Assembly: GCF_018687715.1 (NCBI RefSeq)
Contig: NC_056766.1
Location: 15,471,501-15,535,500 of the forward strand
Direction: 5' to 3'
Source: Carya illinoinensis
Taxonomy: Eukaryota > Streptophyta > Magnoliopsida > Fagales > Juglandaceae
DNA: 64,000 nt
The notes below the pieces were generated by a model. The model did no database searches, was not told the origin of the DNA, and saw only the letters and a list, made by a program, of their open reading frames with translations. Below, one piece after another: positions 1 through 12,748 of the stretch. Numbering within the stretch: the stretch's first letter is position 1; the number at the start of each line of letters is the position of its first letter. Position numbers and translations under genes: made by a program.

Positions 1-67
1 AAGGTTGGATTATTAGCATTGATTAAAATGATAAAAACTAGCTACAGAGGCATAATAAATTAATATT

Positions 68-2957
68 GTGATACAATATTGAATGGTGTCTAATCCATAC
101 ATAGTCTTGGAACCAATTACAAAATTGGTCTTCGTGCCTCTTATGTAGTTCATCATTCGATAAATGATTCCCATCAACTGTATGCCTCATTATTTCCAAG
201 TGCATCCTATTATATGTTTCATATAGGAAATGTCTGTTACAATTTCACAAATATAAATTAAATATAATTTAATTCATAGGTATCAAGCATTGCAACTCAC
301 ATGCGGAATGGAGTGAAATCGTTAGAGTTGAAGAGAATATAGCGATGTGCTTGGGTCCACGACATAAAATCAAGGCGAACGTCAACAACTTTCCCTTTAG
401 AATCATCCGGGTTTCTAGATGGTCTATTGAAAACCGTTAGAGCGGATTCTAAATAATGAGAACAAAATGTCAATAATTCCTCTAGCAAATATCCTTCAGC
501 AATGGAACCTTCTGGTGCAGCTTTGTTATGCACATGAAACTTAAGTCGGTGAAGGTACCTACCACATAAATCATTAGATGACTTTTATTATTTTTTAAAA
601 AATATGTTCTTACTTTAATGGACGCACATGACTTTTAGTACAATAACTAAAGCATACCTTTCAACGGGATACATCCATCGATAATGAACGGGTCCTCCAA
701 GCTTACATTCTGCAACTAAATGTATAGTCAAGTGAACCATAACCGTGAAAAATGATGGCGGAAATATCATTTCTAATTAGCACAATATGTAAGGTATTCT
801 AGATTCCAATCGGTCCAAATCTTCAAGCCGCAACATTTTGGAACAAATTCCCCTGAAGAATCCAGATAGCTCGATTAATGGTTCTATTACCTTCTTAGGT
901 AATGATCCACGTAATGCAATTGGCAGGAGCTGTTGCATCAGTATATGGCAATCATGACTCTTCATGCCCACTATAGTACGGTGTTGAAGCTTGACACAAC
1001 GTGAAACATTTGAAGAATAACCATCTGGTACTTTTACATTTTGTATAACCTTCAACAAGTCTTCTTTTTCTTTGTTACTTATTGTGAAAATAGCAGGAGG
1101 CAAATATGTCTTGTTTGCATCTGTTATAATCGGATGAAGTTGTGGTCTCAAACCCATCTCTTGTAAGTCAAGGCGTGCCTTTATGCCATCTTTTGATTTT
1201 GTATCAATATTTAATAGTGTGCCAACAATATTATCCACCAAATTTTTTTCAATGTACATCACATCAAGATTATGACGCAATAAATTATCTTTGCAGTATG
1301 GTAAACTAAAGAAAATACTACATTTCTTCCATGAGTGTTCCTTAACACTAGTCGACCCCACAACTCTTTTTCTTTTACGATCTGTTCTATCATTACAATT
1401 TAAATCATCTAATTGTTCCAAGATTTCATCAGGTGTTGGCATAGTAGGTGAAGGATCAATTTCTCGTGTACCATCAAATGTTTTTGCCTTCATTCTCCAC
1501 CTATGATTACTTGGCAAGAATCGTCTATGCCCCGTATAGGAAAACTTTTTTCCATGTTTCAGCCATCTAGATCGTGTGTTACCCATACAAATAGGACATG
1601 CTAAACGACCTTTCGTACTCCACCCAGAAAAATCACCATACATAGGAAAATGATTTATCGTCCACATTAAAGCTACGCACATTGTAAAGATCTCTCTTGA
1701 GCAAATATCATAGGTTGGTGCTCCAACCTCCCATAATTCCTTTAATTCTGATATTAGAGGCTCTAAGTATACATCTATATTCATTGAAGGTGATGATGGT
1801 CCCGGTATAATCAACAATAGCATGAAACTTGATTGTTTCATGCACATCCAAGGAGGTAAATTGTAAGGTACCAACATAACCGGCCAAGTACTATAAGAAA
1901 TGCTCATGTTCCCAAAAGGATTAAAGCCATCTGCAGATAAACCAAGCCTAACATTGCGGGGGTCAGAGGCAAAATCATCATGTTGTGTATCAAACGTCTT
2001 CCAGGCCATGCCATCTGCTGGATGCCTTAATACCCCATCATTTGTACGGCCCATAGCATGCCATTTCATTTGTGAAGAAGTCTTCGATGACATAAAAAGC
2101 CTTTGCAACCTTGTTTTTAACGGAAACCACCTTAATATTTTCGCTGGACTTCTTTTACCTTTTTTAGACATATCATTCATAGACTCTTTTTGCTTCCACT
2201 TTGACGCTCTGCATACCACGCATGTTTCCAAATTCTCATTGTCCTTCCAAAATAACATACAACCATTGGGACATACTAATATCTTCTCGTATCCAAGTCC
2301 TAACTCATTCATATACTTCTTCACCTCATATGCATTTTTAGGCAATGATGCTCCTGGTGGGAGCAACTCATTCACAAATTCAAGCAGTTCTGTGAATATG
2401 CTATTACTCAATCCACCCAAACACTTCATATTTCAGAGACGTACGATAACACTAAACTTAGTATGTTTTGTGCACCCTTCATATAATGGCTCATCAACAT
2501 CTTTCAACATATTGTAAAATTTATTAACTCTTTCACTAGAACCTTGTCGATTCTCATTTTGCACTCCAGCCTCTCCATCTTCCACACCTATTTCAGGCCC
2601 ACCCTTCACTATTTCAGGATCAAACATGGGGAAAACATCATGTAACATGGTTGTCATCCCACTAGAGTCTTCATTTATTTGCTCATTATTATTTTGGGCA
2701 TCATTAGCATGGTAAGATGCCTCCCCTATTCTCTCCCCATGAGCATGCCAAATGGTGTAACCTTGAGAAATTCCATAACTAATCAAATGATCATATACCA
2801 TGTTGGGGATAAACATTTTACGTAATCCACATTTTCTACATGAGCAACAAATCGACGAATTTGTATCGCAATTCTCGCACGCAAACTTCAAAAAGTCATT
2901 GACACCATCGAGATACTCTTTTGTATGTCGAGGTTTTTTCATCCAATTTTTGTCCAT
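68..2957 (-). pseudogene. CACTA (En/Spm) transposase TNPD-type pseudogene, 3' end cut by window edge
   Basis: The minus strand reads as a plant CACTA transposase. The N-terminal part (2957-2433) starts MDKNWMKKPRHTKEYLDGV and has a Cys-rich stretch (CENC, CCSCRKC) typical of the transposase-associated domain. The next block (2429-777) carries the Transposase_21 region (HPADGMAWKTFD, NVRLGLSADGFNPFG, YNLPPWMCMK) and enters DUF4218 (LLPIALRG, KVIEPLIELSGFFRGIC). Splice sites are still visible: exon 1 ends at 658 (donor GTATGC), exon 2 is 301-558, and exon 3 starts at 233 (donor GTGAGT, acceptor ACAG). Two in-frame stops break exon 1: TGA at 2433-2435 and TAA at 777-779, where DUF4218 continues with LEMIFPPSFF in the same frame. 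The DUF4216 part would lie beyond base 1. The family cuts and pastes DNA; this copy cannot make a full protein. CACTA ends were not identified. Confidence 0.9.
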
Positions 2958-4549
2958 AGCTTAACTATATTTTAAATATAGTTACAAAAACCTATGAGAA
3001 TGCAAGATCATCAATAACTTAAAACATAGTATGGAAAATAATTGAATTGTATGAGTAAAGCAAAATAAAGCTTAAATTTGCATATAATCAGAAGCATAAC
3101 ATATATTCTATTCTCCCCAAAGAAAACTATACATTGAAGAGTGTGTGTATATATATATATATATTTATATATTTGCATCAATATATGCCAATCATTTCCT
3201 TACTAAGGTTTCTAAATTCAGGAGAATCAAACATAAATTCTCCAAAAAAAAAAAAAAAGGAAGATTATCCTTTGATTTTTTTAATACTATGTAATAATGT
3301 TAGTTAAAAATACCATCTGACCGATAAATTTCAAGTAGCTCAATAGTTGTACTATTTTTTTTCTTGCTTTTTTTTTTTTTTTTTCTCTCTCTCTCTCTGA
3401 GCATATATTAGTTTTCTTTATTATGTATTAAATAACAAATGGAGATAACACAGTGTCATATATCAAGTAATTTTTTTTTTTTTAAAAAGAACCATTATCA
3501 TCCTTTGATTTTTTTTCATTATTGTTTTTTAAAAAAAAAAGAATCAACCATTATTATTTTTATTATAACCATTATTATTTTTATTGATCGTTTTTGCCCA
3601 TAGTATTTTTTTATTGATCATTCTTTGATTTTTCCCATAGTTTTCCTCTGTTTCTAGGTTATCTCTTACAAGTAATTAGACTACTAAAAATTCAAACACC
3701 CAAAAATCTTCACAAAAATCCACCCTAATGCATCTCCAAGAAACTTTTGTTATTACTTGAGGTGTTCCATTAAACTAGACTCTTTTACTGTTTAATTTCT
3801 CTCTTCGTAAATGGGGTATTGCACATCCTGAATATTAGCTTCCATCCAATCAAAAACATGGTTGTCACGATTAACATCCTGAATATTGCTTCCACTCAAC
3901 CGCTCCCATAACTGTCAGAGAATCTCCCCTACCATTCTTGTGTGCCTTAATAATCTGCCTTAAGTAATATTTATCATCTTCGGCAGCCAATCCTGTGGCC
4001 ACCTTATCCTCATCGGCCTTTAGATCATCCCAACTAATATAGTTCGGTTCCTACTCGTCCCAACTAATATACACACACACAGAGTTATATATATATAACT
4101 AATTTATATATATATACACACAACTAATTTTTATATATACACACACACACACACAGTTATTATTTACTAAACTAAAAGAACTAGTAATAATATGCATAGT
4201 TTTCTTTTACGTACAGCATAAACAAGTAATATGAAATTTGAAGAGTGGTAGATATAGAGAATATTAAACACGAGTATTGTGTATGAATCACGCATAGTTT
4301 TATTGAGTATTAGAATAAAATTTATAGTTATAGAAACAGAGCTATAAAAGGAAACTTTTACAAGAAAAGAAACATATACAATGCAAGCTATACAAGTTTA
4401 TAGGCACGATCAATGTGTCTCTGCTCATGCTGAATATAATATACTGAGATCACGTAATGGCAGAGGTAATCCCATAGATTAAGGCTGATTATGTGATGTC
4501 GTTTATAGTAGAAACCTCAACCCAAAAGCATAAAGAAGTAATATGAAAT
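2958..4549. other. AT-rich interval with microsatellites, no gene seen
   Basis: No coding signal was recognised. It holds (TA)n near 3149-3172, poly-A at 3246-3258, a poly-T plus (CT)n run at 3362-3400, further T- and A-runs near 3471-3545, and alternating AC/TA tracts at 4071-4155. It could include the 5' non-coding part of the neighbouring CACTA element, but terminal repeats were not found. Confidence 0.5.
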
Positions 4550-4920
4550 TTGATGAAGCTTACCGTGCTTGGCAAAAATGCTCTGTTTCGGGTATGGAAA
4601 AACAGGGGACAAACGGTGGTGCTCTTTTCCATTCGGACTGATGTTGCATTACGGAGGAAGGGTTGTGCTATGGTTTTGCGTGGTTGTGGAAGGAGGAAGG
4701 GTTGTTCTGCAACTCAAACTTGTGCAACCGTGGGGACTTGTGTGTAGAATGATCTTGCGCCAGCTTGAGGTTTCTTCCGTAGTGTATATGTAGGAACCAA
4801 AAAATAAAACCCTAGGGACGGAAGTGATATAAGCGTGCAAGGAGTCTATGGGGTTGTGTGTGAACTTGTGCAACCGTGAAAATAAAGTGATGAAAACAAA
4901 TAAATAAATAGGTTCTAATA

Positions 4921-4989
4921 TATTGATACTATCCATGAGCAAATTATAAAGATATATTATAAAGATATATTGATACTATCCATGAGCAA
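4921..4989. repeat. Short direct duplication, about 47-bp period
   Basis: The 22-base word beginning tattgatactatccatgag occurs at 4921 and again at 4968. The spacer between them also repeats aaagatata. This looks like a local slippage or micro-duplication. The flanking stretch 4550-4900 has only short open frames on both strands and a twice-used phrase, cttgtgcaaccgtg (about 4720 and 4866), with no recognised product. From 5000 to about 5900 only AT-rich sequence is seen. Confidence 0.6.
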
Positions 4990-5929
4990 GTTATAAGCCA
5001 ATTTACAAACGTTTCCTTCACTTAATAAAGAAAATTCCCAAAGGGCTGAAATAAATATATGGTATGGTTAGAGACTTCCTAAACAAATCATAAAATTCAT
5101 AAACAAATTCTTGGAACTTCATAATTAGCAACAATTGCAAATCGATTATTTAACCCCTAGAAATTGCATATAAGCCCCTAAACTTTTAATATTTGCAATC
5201 TAGCCCAAAATCTCACAAAACATCATAGACCATAGAAAAAAATATATCACATAGCAACTCAAGAAAACTCCAAATCTGAAACTTAAGTGAAATTTAAGCC
5301 TAATCTTATGTTTGAAATCTTTAAACCGAATTTATCCTAGATCAAGTATCTAAAACAAAACTTCAAAAGTAGGTTTACTCACTAAATTCATATCTTAAAT
5401 GTTTAAATTTACAATAAACAACAATTTAGTACAAACTTGGTCATTTGGTGAACTTTCAAACCGTGATCTTCAAACCATGATCTTTAAAAGCATTCATTGT
5501 TCTATTGTGCATTTGATGCTTATATCACAAAATAACCTAAGTCTTTGAACATATTTATGTCCAAAATCATCTCTTTAAATGATTAAGATCAAATATTTAT
5601 GTAGAACTGAAGTGTGCCTTAAAATAAAATTATCTACACACTCTAAAACCAAACGGAGACATATGACCAACAAGCCTTAAGCATAAAACTAAATCCTCTT
5701 CCAATGTATTGATTTTCCTAAATATCTAAACCATGCAAATCATGATCAAATCCTATCTAAGTCCAAACTTAAGTCATGAAAATTCTAGATTTCAAAAATT
5801 ACAACTAAACAAATAGCATTAGACTCCAAAATTTGCACCTAGACTTTCAATAAACAACATTCATCAACAATCATTTACTTCCAGAAATTAGGCTCAACAA
5901 CTTATTAATATAACCATCTTTCGATATCA

Positions 5930-6445
5930 AATGGTAGATGGAAAGCCCATTGTGGAGCAAGAAAAAGATTCTTAAATGATTGTAGCAGAAGTTAGATTCG
6001 ATGTCATCAAGATTGGAGAAAATCTAATTTTTTGTGACATCATTGACTAGCTACCACCTTTGTGGAGGGAGTTTCAAAAGTCCAGGCACCATAAAAAAAG
6101 GAGACATCATTGCATACCTCAATCATATGTATAAGCATAGATGAGGAAGTTAGAGGCCAAGATACTTTGATGATTCAAAATGGTAATGAGGATTCTACGG
6201 CATAGGTAAATTTAATTTCTGAAAATGGTGTTTTGCCCAAAGGTCAAAATTTAAGAAATAGTCAATTGAGGTCATGAAGAATTTTTTTTTTTTTAAAACA
6301 TTTAGTATGTACATCTCACAATAAGGGCTTTCCAAGTCAAGAGAATAAGAACCAAGGACTCTTTTCACAAAATCAAGTTTGCTTTGTTTATGGTAAAAGC
6401 TGACACTTTGCTCAAATTTGCAAGTTTTGGAAGAGAATATATTGT
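5930..6445 (+). pseudogene. Ty1/Copia gag relic
   Basis: Broken reading frames give Copia gag-like words, including LPPLWREF, a basic stretch, and a decayed zinc knuckle near 6375-6425 that begins CFVYGK instead of the usual C-x2-C-x4-H-x4-C. The same order of words occurs in the Copia element at about 46.1-46.4 kb (gttttgcccaaa..., then a cttcacaaaatca phrase, then the knuckle), so the two are diverged relatives. Several stops and an A/T-run break the frame. No LTR or pol portion was recognised next to it, so it is a fragment. Its boundaries are approximate. Confidence 0.5.
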
Positions 6446-7239
6446 AGCCGAGGAGCTATGATATGAGAGCCATGGCCTTAACCGACATTTACTTAAGAGT
6501 TCGTATGAACCTCTATATATAGTGCGCAACCATCTAATGATGTTAAGTTGCCAAGCCTATGAGAAATGAATTAATTGATTTTCCGAATATATTCTCTAGA
6601 CATTTTAAGTACATCTTTGTTTTATTTCGAATTTCTTGGATCAAGTTGAGTTTGGAGTCTTTGAAGTTTGAATTCTTATACAAACCTCAAATAAAGTTGG
6701 TCTTGATGCATTGTAGGACGAGATCAAGGGTAAATTTTATCCTGGCTCGAAACTTTGGGATCCTCAAATTATAATCATTGAAATTTTTTAGAAAAAGACA
6801 GAGACATAGTACGCGATCATCTAATGATGTTAAGTTGCCAAGTCTGTGAGCATTGAATTATATATAGAGATTTGTACAAACTATTATATATTGTGTGAGA
6901 TTCATGGTCCTAACCTACATTTACGTAAGAGGAACATTGGACTTACAATTTTAGGTGAGCAAGGCTGACAAAGAAATGGGCTAGCAAGCTAATAAAACAT
7001 GCATAAGTGAGTCCTTGGTAGAAAAATCATGATATGAGCTACCATTGAATGCACAAATACCTCTTGAACTAAAGTTGGACCGAAAAGATATAAGATGGGC
7101 TAGTAAAACACGAAAGAACATCGGACAAGAGTTAGGAGAGTAATGCACATGGTAGGCAAAAACAGGAAGCGAGCCATATTTATATTTCAAGTGACAAAGA
7201 ATAATAGGCAAGTAAGAGGCGAGCAATATAGCCAAGAAA

Positions 7240-7747
7240 CACAATCAAGCTTGCTTTGGGGATGAGGCATTATTTGTTCTTGAAGTGACTTGATTGTCTC
7301 ATCAATCTCCTCTACACTTTTATTGATGAGTCATACCAAGTCGATCAAGACTACAACACCTACATTTTGTAGCCCTTGATCGACAACCAAGCTTCTATAC
7401 AAGATTTGGGTCATCTTTCTCTCTGGATTCTCTCTCTGCTACTTCTTCGATGGTCCTCCGATTTGGCTATTCTTTGCCTAAAAATACTCTTGGTTCACTG
7501 ATTTTCTACTTTGTTCCGCCACCTCAAGCATGCTTCTAAACCTTGCAATCACATTTTATGCCCCCAAGGGAGCAAGTCAAACCTCAGGTTCTGGGTCATA
7601 CGGACTGCAAATAATTGCACATGTTTAGATTGCATAAAGGGCACTTAGCTCAATCATCTTTTTCAACAGTCCCTTCTTCCTTCTCTTGAAAGTGGCATAC
7701 CTTGCACTATCATTTGCTATGTATACAAGACTTACTATCTTTCTCAT
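7240..7747 (-). pseudogene. Type I (M-gamma, AGL80-like) MADS-box pseudogene, copy 1
   Basis: From an ATG at 7747 the minus strand gives MRKIVSLVYIAND followed by FKRRKKGLLKKMIELSALYAI, the N-terminal half of an SRF-type MADS domain. IANDSAR and KRRKKGLLKK are typical of the AGL80/PHERES-like M-gamma group. The next codon is a stop (TAA at 7625-7627, probably from CAA); in the same frame the domain goes on as TCAIICSPYDPEPEVW. Further downstream, frameshifted pieces match copy 2. Family members are transcription factors acting in the female gametophyte or endosperm and are usually intronless. This copy lacks an open frame beyond the MADS core. Confidence 0.8.
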
Positions 7748-8772
7748 GATGGCTAGATTTATGATGAAATGATTTTTCAATATCAATATGTATGGGGTTG
7801 ATGTCTGGGAATTTCTACCCCAAAAAAGCATGGTATGTATAGAGTGAATAAGGTGCCTATATTAATGTTGTATATTGTATATTGAGTAATGTTACACATA
7901 GTTGTGGAGTGCATGAATATCGTGCAATCGTTTTGAAAAAGAGTAAGGTCTACTATTAAAAAACTAGTTTTCTTCATGTGGATCCATTATTTACTCACTT
8001 TTTGAAAGGGATTATGCGGTGCTTGCGCACTCTATAATTGCAAATATAATTTCTCTTGTATATTTTCTTAATAGAAGATACGAATTGGTTGGGCAATTGA
8101 TTGTTTTTTAAGATTTTCATCAATAATTGGATAAGTATTTGAAATTTTGATTATATCCTTTAGAAATTATAACTACGTCTTTTTATTATTCCAGATTTCA
8201 TGAATGAGGTTGAGTTTGGAGGCTTTGAAGTTTGAACTCTTATACAAACCTCAATATAATGTTGTCTTGATGCATTGTAGAACAAGATCATGTCTAAATT
8301 TTATCTTAGCCCAAAGCATTGGGATCCTCAAGACGTCATCATTATAATTTTATGAAAGAGATAAAGACACAACGCGGCCATCTAATAATGTTAAGTTGTC
8401 GAGTCTATGAGTATCGAATTATATATAGAGATTCATACGAACTGTTATATATGACGTGAGAACCATGACCTAACCTGCACTTACTTAAGAAGATGATTGG
8501 ATTTACAATTTTAGGCAAGCAAGGGGGACAAAGATATGGGCTACCGTTGAATGGGACAATACCACCTGAACTAAAGTTGGACGGACAAGATATAAGACAA
8601 GCTAGTATAACAAAACGCACATTGGACAAGAGGTAGGCAAGCAATGCACATGGTGGGCAAAGATAGGAAGCAAACCATATCTTTATTTTAGGTGATAAAA
8701 ACTAATAGGCAAGTAAGAGGTGAGCAATAGACCCAAGAAACAGAATCAAACTTGCTTTAGGAAGGAGGCATT

Positions 8773-9251
8773 ATTTGTTATCGAAGTGACTTGATTCTCT
8801 TGTCAATCTCGTCAACACTTCTATCAATGAGCCATCCCAAGTCATTCAAGTCTACAACACCCAGATTTTGCAGCCCTTGATCCCTAACCAAGCTCCTGTA
8901 CATGACTTGGGTGATCTCCCTCTCTCAGTTCTCTCTCTGCTGTTCTTTAGTTGATCCTCCAATTTAGTTATTCTTTGCCTTAGGAAACTTTCTTGGTTCA
9001 CCATGTTTCTACTTTGTTCTGCCTCAAACATGCTTTTAAACCACTCAATCACAATTTATGCCCCTAAGGAGTAAGACCAAACTTTAGGTTCTAGGTCAAA
9101 GGGACTATAAATAATTGCACATGTTTGGATTGTACAAAGGTTACTTAGCTCACTCATCTTCTTCAAGAGCCACTTCTTCCTTTTTTTGAAAGTGACATTC
9201 CTTGCATTATCATTTTTTTTTGTATGCAAGATTTACTTTCTTTCTCATCAT
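8773..9251 (-). pseudogene. Type I (M-gamma, AGL80-like) MADS-box pseudogene, copy 2
   Basis: Starting at tandem ATG codons (9251/9248), the minus strand reads MRKKVNLAYKK. It loses frame at an A-run near 9215, then resumes as FKKRKKWLLKKMSELSNLCT and CAIIYSPFDLEPKVW. The longest intact piece (9052-8852) reads MIEWFKSMFEAEQSRNMVN then FLRQRITKLEDQL, the K-like coiled-coil region after the MADS domain in this group. A second frameshift follows near 8920, after which LGWLIDRSVDEIDKRIKSL is recoverable, ending near 8773. The gene is the partner of the relic at 7240-7747 in the tandem duplication and is broken at different sites, so the two copies decayed at least partly independently. Confidence 0.8.
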
Positions 9252-9482
9252 GGCTAGATCTATGGAAAAATGATTTCTCATGGAAAATATGTATGAGGTT
9301 AATTTTTGGCAATTTTTCTCCCAAAAAAGCATGGTATAATGGTATATATAAAGTAAAAAAATGTGCTTGTATTAACGTGGTAGATTTTATATTTGAATAG
9401 TAGAATATACAAATTGTTTGAGCAATTTATTGTTTGTTAAGATTCTCATAAATAATTGGACAAGTATTTGGGTTTTTGAATA

Positions 9483-10785
9483 GAGTAAATCTACTTAGCC
9501 TCCCCATCTATTCCTACACCACACTCTTTGTGTTGACATGGCTTTTTTTTTTCTTCTTCTCTTTCTACGTAAAAACCTAAACTAAACGAAATCTTTTTTG
9601 TTTTCTTCTATTCAAATTTTTTTCCTCTCCGCCCCTACTTTCTCCTTCTCATTTTCTTCCAATCGATTGTATTACCAACTCCCCAAGAATACCCGCTCAT
9701 CTCACTAAGAATCGCCACTCATCCTCTGTGTGACGTCCATGTGAATCTTCTCCCCCATTGTGCAAATCTGTCCCCACCCCCACCCCACTCCACCCGCGCG
9801 AATCTTGCCCCTCCCCTTACCTGTGCATCTTGCCTCAAAGTCCCCCGGTAAGCTTTTATCCGTTACTCTACATTTATGTATTTATTTTTATTTTACTACT
9901 TTTTAAGGTAGTAGTAGCACAATTTCTTGGAGGTGATTCCTGATTTTTGGGTGTTGTTTGAACACTGATTTTTTGAGTCTTGGGGGTGATTCTTGATTTT
10001 TGGGTGTTGTTTGTGTGTTCTCCCTCTCATTTTATTTCAATTGAACACTGAGTTTCTGAGTTTTGTGAGTATATTGTACCATATCAAGCTTTCTGATTTG
10101 ATATGGATTTTTATGGTATATGCTGCATTATGTTTTGGTGTTTTTTGAACACTACTTTGCTTTTTTTGATTAACTACTCTGCGGTTTTTGATTTTTTTTT
10201 TTTTTTGGGGGAGGGGGGTGGAGTTTATGTGGTGAAAACAAACACAATGTTTAATGGCATTATGGAAAAGGAAGTAATAATTGTGAGTAAAAGTAGCTCT
10301 CAGAAGTCACAAGTAACAAAATTGTTGGATTCTGGATTTTGGTGGTGGTTGTTGAGTCTTCAAATGGGTGCTGCTTAATTTGCCATTATGGGACTTGAGT
10401 TTTCTATTCTTCTTGATGGGCATAATATATATATATATATATATATATTAATATGCTTATCTGATGGGAGTTTTCTTTTTCATTTTGTGCGTGTGCGCGT
10501 GGGGTGGGGGGGAGATTATGGAAGAATTGACCACACGATGCCTGAAAACTTCAACTGACACAAGTATAGAACCACACACATTATGTACATTAGAAATTGA
10601 ATAATATTACACCAGAAAAATGATTAGGATTTGATGGTTTCGAGTTAGGTGAAAGAAATTTGAATGTGCAAGTTTATTGTTGGGGGAACATGGTGTAACA
10701 ATAGTGGAAGTTTTTGTAGTTTCTTAACCATTGGTTGAATTGGATTTTCGATAATCTATTATATGTTTTCAATAGTATAGATGGA
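9483..10785. other. Pyrimidine-rich then AT-rich interval, no confident gene
   Basis: A C/T-rich stretch (9540-9860) containing cccaccccc-type runs is followed by a splice-donor-like ccccggtaag at 9845-9854. It resembles a plant 5' leader exon, but no downstream coding exon could be tied to it. The phrase gattcttgatttttgggtgt appears twice within 70 bases (about 9930-10010). A G-run (10207-10221), (TA)n at 10426-10449 and a gtgtgcgcgtgggg stretch at about 10489-10511 follow. Short open frames at 9758-9943 and 10103-10378 match nothing known. Confidence 0.45.
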
Positions 10786-11239
10786 CAGTGGCGGACCTAC
10801 ATGTATCTAGGGGGGCCATGGCTCCCCAAAATTTTTTGAAAAATAAAAATATACCCTAGTTTTTAATTATAATTTTATAAATATAGAAAATGGCTCTCCC
10901 AAAAAATTTATAATATTCATATGCTCTACAAAATTTTATAAAATTTCAATATACTTGGAAATGTCTCTCCAATGTTTTTCCTATAATCTTAGAATTTTGT
11001 ATAATTTCTATATATTATTTATTTTCAAGTGTGTGGTCTCACCAAAATTAAATCAAAACTAAGTTTAGGAGAAATAATAAACTTATTAATATGGATCCCA
11101 AAGTTTTTTATAATACAATATTAGGCTTCTTAATATAGAATTCAAAGTAAAAATACAAAAAAGTCTTCTCTCTGAGTTTCCTAGTTGCTAGGCGATCTCA
11201 GAGGTGGAGTTTGGAGTATTGCTTCTGTGAGGGTGCTGA

Positions 11240-12748
11240 GTGAGTGTCATTATGGATGAGTTGGAAAATCGTTGGAATAAATTACGGTTATCCGAGGAGG
11301 AAGAGGTGGTTCTGGATATCCCTTTCGGGGAGGCTGAGGATGTGCAAAGAAAGGGTGAACGGAGTCTAATAGGAAGGATTTGTCTGGATCGTGCAGTAGG
11401 GAAGGAGATAGTCAGTCATTCCATGGGGAAAATATGGAGGATTAGCCAGCGTGCAGAATTTCAGGAAGTAGCAAAAAACACATTCGTGTTGACCTTTGCT
11501 ACTCATGCAGACAAAGATAGAATCCTGGAGGGAAGACCATGGCTGTTTGACAATGGCCTATTTGCACTTCGATAGTATGATAGGACTGTACAACCCTCAC
11601 AGATCACTTTCGAGTCTGAAGTTTTTTGGGTTCAGTTTCACAACCTGGCGTTGGGACAAATGACAAGGGATTATGGATTGCTAATTGGGCAATCAGTGGG
11701 AAGAGTGATTGAAGTTGATACTGCAGAAGATGGCATAGGGTGGGGAAAATTTCTGAGGGTGAAGTTAGAGGTTTCCTTACACAAACCGATTGCTCGGGGA
11801 CGGTTTGTCAACTCATATGGCAGGAAGTTATGGGTGCAATTTCAATATGAAAAACTTCCTCGTATTTGTTTTAAATGCGGATGTTTAAGTCATGTCGATA
11901 TGGCCTGTCAGAAAGAAGGTTCAGGGGTGGAGATTGAAGGGGAGATAGCCATGCAGTTTGGTGCATGGCTTCGTGCTGAGCCTGGATTCAAGCGGAGATC
12001 ATCTGTTGCCTCCAGCTATTACAGTGCAGGGGAAAAGCAGGCACATACGGTGGCAGCTCATCGGGAGGAAGGTTCTATGGGCAGTATAGATGCTGGTGAA
12101 CGGCTGCCAGTACCGGAGGAAAACTTGGTACAAAATATGGAGGAAGGTGGCAGTTATGATAATAGCGAGATTAGAGGCTCGAACTCAAATTTTCATGATA
12201 AGATAGATACTGTTAAAAACTCAACTGTGAAAGTTCAAACTATTGAAGAGCAGCAAGAATCAAGGAAGTTAGTTGTGACCTCTACGGAGCTACAAAATCC
12301 AACTGTGCTAGCGGGAGATGATTTTCAAATTAACCCTGTAACAGAAAAGGGAGGTATAGGAGGAGTGGTGGGCTGGGATGGGCCTGTGGGCCATAGTGGG
12401 ATGTCGGTTGGGCCTGTTTACGAGAATGAGGCCTCCATGCATAGTCTTGAGCAGAATGTCACGTTGCTAGCCACATGTAATCACTCTGCCTTAAGGCAAC
12501 CTGCAGTGCCTATTAAAGAAGCTATTGAGCTTTCTACCTCGGCTAAAGGAACACACAAGTGGAAGAGACGAGCTCGTTCCAAAGGACAAGCTACCTCTTG
12601 TCTAGATAACTTGTCTGGTCAGAAGAGGTTGGTTGATGAGGATGATGAGGTTTTAGCTAAGTTGGTGGTTTCAAAGAGAGGCAAGGGTGATGCTTATCTT
12701 CTTAAAGTATTGGCGGAGGCTGGTTCCCAGCCCCGCCAATTATTATGA
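11240..12748 (+). pseudogene. LINE ORF1 (DUF4283 / CCHC nucleic-acid-binding), one nonsense mutation
   Basis: It encodes the RNA-binding protein of a plant L1 element. The first part (11240-11575) carries the DUF4283 fold (SLIGRICLDR, KIWRISQRAEF, ILEGRPWLFDNGLFALR). An in-frame TAG at 11573-11575, probably from CAG, stops it. The same frame then continues with VFWVQFHNLALG and, from 11651, the second half of the domain plus a CCHC knuckle CFKCGCLSHVDMAC (C-x2-C-x4-H-x4-C). A long polar tail follows, with a basic patch (KWKRRARSKG) near the end. The stop codon TGA at 12746-12748 overlaps the ORF2 start in ATGA, the arrangement used for termination-reinitiation. Confidence 0.9.

Larger units (their letters stand above)
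6590..9482. repeat. Tandem direct repeat, two 1.3-1.6 kb copies each carrying a MADS-box relic
   Basis: Copy 1 (about 6590-8160) and copy 2 (about 8161-9482) match along their length in the same order. Both have a block starting near ttgagtttggag, then cttgatgcattgtag, a block around ctaatgatgttaagttg, a gcaagcaaggg phrase, the MADS-like gene in minus orientation, and the same closing phrase (gattgtttgttaagattctc in copy 2). They differ by many substitutions and indels, so the duplication is not recent. Part of the non-genic block also occurs, rearranged, at 6455-6560. Short open frames in the non-genic part have no recognised product. Confidence 0.8.

Noticed and set aside
9758..9943. Possible first coding exon with a ccccggtaag donor
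   Set aside because: Pro/Ser content follows the C-rich composition and no downstream exon in a matching frame could be found.
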